A DNA stretch of 56,202 nucleotides, from NCBI GenBank assembly GCA_030706735.1, contig JAUZNZ010000031.1, forward strand, positions 1-56,202, in the 5' to 3' direction. The first letter of the stretch is position 1. Each line of letters begins with the position of its first letter. Positions 52,715 through 56,202 of the stretch are shown one piece after another. Position numbers and translations under genes: made by a program. The notes beneath the pieces are model-generated. The model was not told the DNA's origin, ran no database searches, and saw nothing but the letters and a program-made list of their open reading frames with translations. This DNA is from Bacteroidota bacterium (GTDB lineage Bacteria; Bacteroidota; Bacteroidia; Chitinophagales; Chitinophagaceae).

Positions 52715-53041
52715 TCAGCTGTAGGATTGGATGGTCATGAAGCAATAGGGGTCGATCGAATGCTGCTGATCCTTCACGGTCGGGAATCCGCCCAGATCGA
52801 GTTCAAGGAAGGAAAGGGCTTCCCGGATCTTCCAGACGTATAATTTTTCGTCGCTGTCCGGCTGACGGCATATTTCAGGGAGCATTTCGCGCAGCATGCC
52901 GTTCCAGCAGGCCTCCTCTAGTTGTTCCTTATCTGTCAGACGGCCCGGGTCGTCCTCTTCATCTTTCCTGCTCCAGCCTCTGTTGGCGAAAGAGGTACCG
53001 GTGATCAGCAATATTTCCTGTTGTGTAGAATTTGTTTCCAT
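52715..53041 (-). CDS. Small hypothetical protein, Chitinophagaceae type
   Basis: This 108-residue cytoplasmic protein begins METNSTQQEILLITGTSFA, contains SRKDEEDD, and continues with EEACWNGMLREMLPEI, VWKIREALSFLELDLGGFP and IDPYCFMTIQ. Similar proteins occur repeatedly in Chitinophagaceae genomes in my recollection, but I know no function. No signal peptide or membrane helix is visible; acidic N-terminal and aromatic C-terminal parts flank a conserved-looking middle. It is convergent with the preceding unknown secreted protein (35 bases apart). Confidence 0.6.
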   Translation of the reverse strand: METNSTQQEILLITGTSFANRGWSRKDEEDDPGRLTDKEQLEEACWNGMLREMLPEICRQPDSDEKLYVWKIREALSFLELDLGGFPTVKDQQHSIDPYCFMTIQSYS

Positions 53042-53149
53042 AATTTGAGGATTTAGGGCCTCACTTAATATAGACGCAATTTTTCGGCTGAAATCAGATC
53101 GGTTGATGCCAAAGTTCTGTTAAAACGACGGGTGAGGGGCACCGTCGAT

Positions 53150-54244
53150 TTACTTCGGTTCCGAGATCGCGAGCAACTCCTTCAGGTACTCTCCCCAGAC
53201 GGCGGGATTCGAATGCGTGCCGTGCCCCGTGGTTTTTTCCGTGATCGGCAGCAGGATATATTTCCCCTTGGCCACCTTTTTGATCTCGCGATCCAGGATG
53301 CCGAGCTCCGGCGGGTTGACCTGGTCATCGGCGGAATTGACCGCATAGAGGGGAGCGCGAATGGCCGCCAGGTGCGGCGAGGGGTCATAAAAGCGGGACG
53401 CGTCGAGCTGGTAGATCATATCGTTGGCGTCGAGGGATTTGAAATAGCGATCTTCCATCACCGTTAGCATGCTGTCCGCCTGTTCCCTCGTCGGGGCCAA
53501 TCGTTGGTATTGCCATGGGCTGCTGACCATGAAGATCAGCGACGAGATGGCGCCGCTCAATCCAACCCTGGGTTCGCTGCTGTATTCCCCATTATTCCAG
53601 GCCGGATCCATCTCGATCATGTTGATCGCCATCTTGCGCTGCATCCGGTTCCGGCCGGCGATCGCCACCGGCAGGCTGGCCAGCGGCATCAGGGCGTCCA
53701 TGAAATCCGGGTACATCGTTCCCCAAACCCAGGTTTGCATCCCTCCCATCGAGGTTCCCATGACCAGCCGTAGGTGATCGACGCCCAGGCATTCGGTCAG
53801 CATGAGGTGTTGCGCCCTGACCATGTCATCATAGGTGTACTTCGGGAATCGCATATGCAGTCCATTGCTGGGCTTGCTGGATTTCCCGTGTCCGATCGCA
53901 TCGGGGAGGATGATGAAATATTTAGCGGTATCCAGCAACTGTCCTTTGCCGAACAGGCCCCCTGCGAATTGCCGGCTCAGGAACTGGTGACCGTCGCCGG
54001 TCGTGCCGTGCATAATGAGGACGGCGTTGGCGGTATGACCGTGGCTGTCCTTCATGGGGCGGCCGAGGACGGTATAGTGCAGGCGCAGTTCGGGCAGCTT
54101 TTCCCCGGATGCGAACGTAAAATCCCGCAAGACGTAATCGCCTTCCGTTTGCGCGGCCGAGGTCAGGGGGGAAAGGAAAAAGCAGGCGGAGATGCCTGTC
54201 GAAAGTGCGGCGGCGAATAGATTTCGGGCAATGCTACTTTTCAT
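53150..54244 (-). CDS. Secreted homoserine O-acetyltransferase-like alpha/beta hydrolase
   Basis: This 364-residue protein has a signal peptide (about 1-32, ending SAAQ) and the alpha/beta fold of the MetX/homoserine acetyltransferase family: FILPDAIGHGKSSKP, catalytic S165 in GTSMGGMQTW, a YAVNSADDQVNPPE strand with the acidic residue and GTHSNP near the C-terminal histidine. A signal peptide is unusual for a true MetX, so it is likelier a hydrolase of similar fold than the methionine enzyme. The start at 54244 sits five bases after a TAACTTTA element with a perfectly spaced TTTG. It is divergent from the proline iminopeptidase-like gene. Confidence 0.78.
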   Translation of the reverse strand: MKSSIARNLFAAALSTGISACFFLSPLTSAAQTEGDYVLRDFTFASGEKLPELRLHYTVLGRPMKDSHGHTANAVLIMHGTTGDGHQFLSRQFAGGLFGKGQLLDTAKYFIILPDAIGHGKSSKPSNGLHMRFPKYTYDDMVRAQHLMLTECLGVDHLRLVMGTSMGGMQTWVWGTMYPDFMDALMPLASLPVAIAGRNRMQRKMAINMIEMDPAWNNGEYSSEPRVGLSGAISSLIFMVSSPWQYQRLAPTREQADSMLTVMEDRYFKSLDANDMIYQLDASRFYDPSPHLAAIRAPLYAVNSADDQVNPPELGILDREIKKVAKGKYILLPITEKTTGHGTHSNPAVWGEYLKELLAISEPK

Positions 54245-54249
54245 ATTCC

Positions 54250-54281
54250 TAAAGTTAATGGCTGCTGCATCACTACGCAAA
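54250..54281 (-). promoter_or_regulatory. Bacteroidota-type promoter of the MetX-like gene
   Basis: On the minus strand TTTG (54278-54281) is followed after exactly 20 bases by TAACTTTA (54250-54257), a seven-of-eight match to the -7 element. The ATG (54244) lies only five bases further, implying a leaderless or nearly leaderless transcript. Confidence 0.65.
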
Positions 54282-54299
54282 TAATTAGCGCCCATTGCT

Positions 54300-54307
54300 T
54301 ATCTTTA
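54300..54307 (+). promoter_or_regulatory. Putative -7 element of the iminopeptidase-like gene
   Basis: TATCTTTA matches TAnnTTTG at seven of eight positions and ends 22 bases before the ATG at 54330. No -33 element at good spacing was found. Confidence 0.4.
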
Positions 54308-54329
54308 AGGGAACCAACTTCAAGCACTT

Positions 54330-55358
54330 ATGAGATCATTGATCGTTCTGGCCTCCGCGCTGCTGTTTGCCGCCTGCGGGCAGGCGCCGAAAGGCATCGA
54401 CTGCAATACCTACCTCAGTTCCCAGGACAGCGGGATTCAGACCGGCGGCGTCCGGATGGTGGAGATCAGCACGCCGAAGGGTAAGTTCCATGTTTGGACC
54501 AAGCGGATCGGAAATAACCCGCGGATCAAGGTGCTGCTCCTGCACGGAGGCCCGGGCGGAACCCATGAATACTTCGAATGCTTTGAGAGCTTCCTGCCGA
54601 AGGAGGGCATCGAATTCATCGAGTATGACCAGCTTGAATCCTACTATAGCGACCAGCCGAACGATAGCAGTCTGTGGACCACGGAGCATTTCGTGGAAGA
54701 GGTCGAACAGGTCCGGCAGGCGCTGGGCCTGAATAAGGACAATTTCTACCTGCTCGGGCATAGCTGGGGCGGCATCCTGGCAATGGAATACGCCCTGAAA
54801 TACCAGGACAACCTGAAGGGGCTTATCATCTCGAACATGGTCGCCAGCATCCCCGCGTATGAAAAATACAATGCCGTGCTGCGGTCGAAGATGCGAAAAT
54901 CGCTGGTCGATTCGCTGCAGTCGTACGAAAACAGGGGCCTTTATAAGGACAGCGTGTACCAGGCGCTCGTATTCAGCGAATACTACAAGCAGCATTTGTG
55001 CCGCCTGGCCGAGTGGCCCGATCCCGTCAACCGGATGTTCAAACATCTGAGCGAAGGCATTTATGTGTCGATGCAGGGCCCCAGCGAATTCAAGACGGGA
55101 GGCAGGCTCCTGCACTGGGACCGGTCGGCGGACCTGCCCAAAATAAAGGTGCCGACCCTGACGATCGGCGGCGAATTCGACACGATGGATCCCAGGTATA
55201 TGGAGTGGATGAGCAAGCAGGTCCAGCAGGGCAGCTATACCTATTGTCCGAACGGCAGCCACTGCGATATGTGGGATGACCAGGCGCACTATTTCCCCGG
55301 CCTCATCTCCTTCATCAAGAGCGTGGATGACGGCAGTTATAAGCCGACCTCCAAATAA
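54330..55358 (+). CDS. Proline iminopeptidase-family lipoprotein
   Basis: This 342-residue protein has a lipoprotein signal (LLFAAC, predicted lipidated Cys16) and an alpha/beta hydrolase domain of the proline iminopeptidase (S33) family. Landmarks are the oxyanion-type HGGPGG (about 73-78), catalytic S145 in GHSWGGI, an acidic GGEFDTMDP strand and the C-terminal histidine in NGSHCDMW. Such enzymes release N-terminal proline or other residues from peptides; the lipid anchor suggests it acts outside the cytoplasm. The gamma-glutamyltransferase gene follows 42 bases downstream in the same direction, so peptide or glutathione breakdown in the periplasm is a plausible shared role. Confidence 0.85.
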   Translation: MRSLIVLASALLFAACGQAPKGIDCNTYLSSQDSGIQTGGVRMVEISTPKGKFHVWTKRIGNNPRIKVLLLHGGPGGTHEYFECFESFLPKEGIEFIEYDQLESYYSDQPNDSSLWTTEHFVEEVEQVRQALGLNKDNFYLLGHSWGGILAMEYALKYQDNLKGLIISNMVASIPAYEKYNAVLRSKMRKSLVDSLQSYENRGLYKDSVYQALVFSEYYKQHLCRLAEWPDPVNRMFKHLSEGIYVSMQGPSEFKTGGRLLHWDRSADLPKIKVPTLTIGGEFDTMDPRYMEWMSKQVQQGSYTYCPNGSHCDMWDDQAHYFPGLISFIKSVDDGSYKPTSK

Positions 55359-55400
55359 AAGAGTATCCCAATAAAGATCATTTCTATAAAGCGATTTTCT

Positions 55401-56202
55401 ATGAAGCGATTATTTTTCGCCGCGGCGCTCCTGGGCTGTTTCCCCGGATTCTCCGGACTCTCCGGCTCGGCACAGCAGACCCAAAAGCCCGGCCTGCATG
55501 GAACGCACTGGATGGCCATCACCGGCAAGCCTCTTGGCGCCGAGGCCGGCGCACAGATCTTCCAGAAAGGCGGCAATGCCATCGACGCGGCCTGCGCCAT
55601 GCTGGCGGCCGTTTGCACCATGTACGACGTCCTGAGCTGGGGCGGCGAAACGCAGGCGCTGATCTATAACCCGCATACGGGGAAGGTCATTTCGGTCAAT
55701 GCCCTGGGCTTTGCGCCGACGGGCGCGACGGCGGCTTATTACAAAAGCAAGGGCTATTATTTCCCCCCGGAATATGGACCGTTGGCTGCGGTAACCCCCG
55801 GCACGCCCGGCGGCCTCTGCTACCTGCTTGCAGAATTCGGGACCATGAGCCTGAAGGACGTGCTGGCGCCGGCGATGCAGCTGGCGGCGGGATATGCCAT
55901 CGACGCGCAGATCGCCAACAGCTTCGAAGCGAACAAACGATACCTCAAGCAGTGGCCCTATAGCAAGGCGGTCTTCCTCACGCATCCGGGAGCCGACCGC
56001 GAAGCGCCGGAGCCTGGAGAAATATTTGTCCAGAAAGACCTGCTGGAGACCCTGAACAAACTGGTCGAGGCGGAGCAGCTGGCGCTGAAGAACCACAAGA
56101 GCCGAAAGGAGGCGATCTATGCCGCATACGACCGTTTCTATAAAGGCGATATCGCGAAGGAGTTCGTACGCGGCTGCCAGGAACAGGGCGGATTGATCAC
56201 CC
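55401..56202 (+). CDS. Gamma-glutamyltransferase family protein, 5' part
   Basis: This gene starts at ATG 55401 and runs off the right edge with 267 codons seen. It has a signal peptide (about 1-25, ending GSAQ) and then the start of the gamma-glutamyltransferase fold: MAITGKPLGAEAGAQIFQKG, GGNAIDAACAMLAAV (about 53-67), then ALGFAPTGAT, AAVTPGTPGGLCYLLAEFG and DVLAPAMQLAAGYAI. The autoprocessing threonine lies further on and is not in the window. Family members cleave gamma-glutamyl bonds, for example in glutathione, or act as related acylases. It is downstream of the iminopeptidase-like lipoprotein gene. Confidence 0.88.
   Translation, partial: MKRLFFAAALLGCFPGFSGLSGSAQQTQKPGLHGTHWMAITGKPLGAEAGAQIFQKGGNAIDAACAMLAAVCTMYDVLSWGGETQALIYNPHTGKVISVNALGFAPTGATAAYYKSKGYYFPPEYGPLAAVTPGTPGGLCYLLAEFGTMSLKDVLAPAMQLAAGYAIDAQIANSFEANKRYLKQWPYSKAVFLTHPGADREAPEPGEIFVQKDLLETLNKLVEAEQLALKNHKSRKEAIYAAYDRFYKGDIAKEFVRGCQEQGGLIT

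Overview
The window looks like chromosomal DNA of a fairly GC-rich member of the Bacteroidota, most likely Chitinophagaceae-like. The signs are TAnnTTTG-type -7 promoter elements, an almost complete lack of Shine-Dalgarno sequences, Bacteroidota-type TonB and outer-membrane beta-barrel proteins, two 800-residue FtsX/MacB permeases, TPR histidine kinases, a T9SS-type C-terminal sorting domain, and many lipoproteins and secreted proteins. The genus is inference. I saw no rRNA, tRNA, IS element, CRISPR array or prophage. I count 46 protein genes; the last one runs off the right edge.

Layout. 1-4.6 kb: a TonB protein and a lipoprotein carrying a second TonB C-terminal domain, the tRNA-modification GTPase MnmE, then a Crp/Fnr regulator with a flavodoxin-fold oxidoreductase on the minus strand. 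4.7-18.5 kb: two MacB/FtsX permeases, a DUF6090-like protein, a 21-codon membrane ORF, an outer-membrane receptor, a ZU5-like lipoprotein and a TPR histidine kinase without a partner. 18.5-25.3 kb: a minus-strand histidine kinase, NarL-type regulator and large secreted hydrolase, divergent from a YadA-head/S74/T9SS surface protein. 25.4-30.6 kb: a flavin monooxygenase, an M48 protease, a tandem pair of small secreted paralogues, YjbQ and a DUF1080 protein. 30.7-36.0 kb: a trehalose synthase-maltokinase fusion convergent with type II glutamine synthetase, then a 505-base AT-rich gap with DnaA-box-like sites and a phage-type hypothetical gene. 36.0-40.1 kb: a cysteine-synthase-like enzyme, then a tight three-gene operon of ApbE-DUF2271, a PepSY-type membrane protein and a triple-repeat secreted protein, probably for extracytoplasmic flavin or electron transfer. 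40.1-49.8 kb: a PEP-mutase-family enzyme, a degenerate M23 protein and a polysaccharide-degrading cluster (GH16, GH8, GH29 and a GH28-GH5 fusion) surrounding a MocR regulator, with no SusC/SusD pair. 50-56.2 kb: DUF2911-TPR, unknown secreted proteins, two alpha/beta hydrolases and the start of a gamma-glutamyltransferase.

The strongest undescribed signals are four. First, an inverted repeat (8-base arms, exactly 24 bases apart) occurs both before the MocR gene and inside the promoter of the neighbouring PepSY-like gene, which looks like a MocR operator. Second, one secreted polypeptide joins GH28 and GH5. Third, the ApbE-DUF2271/PepSY/triple-repeat operon has no visible flavinylation target. 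Fourth, -7 elements repeatedly lie only 4-8 bases before the start codon, implying leaderless mRNAs.
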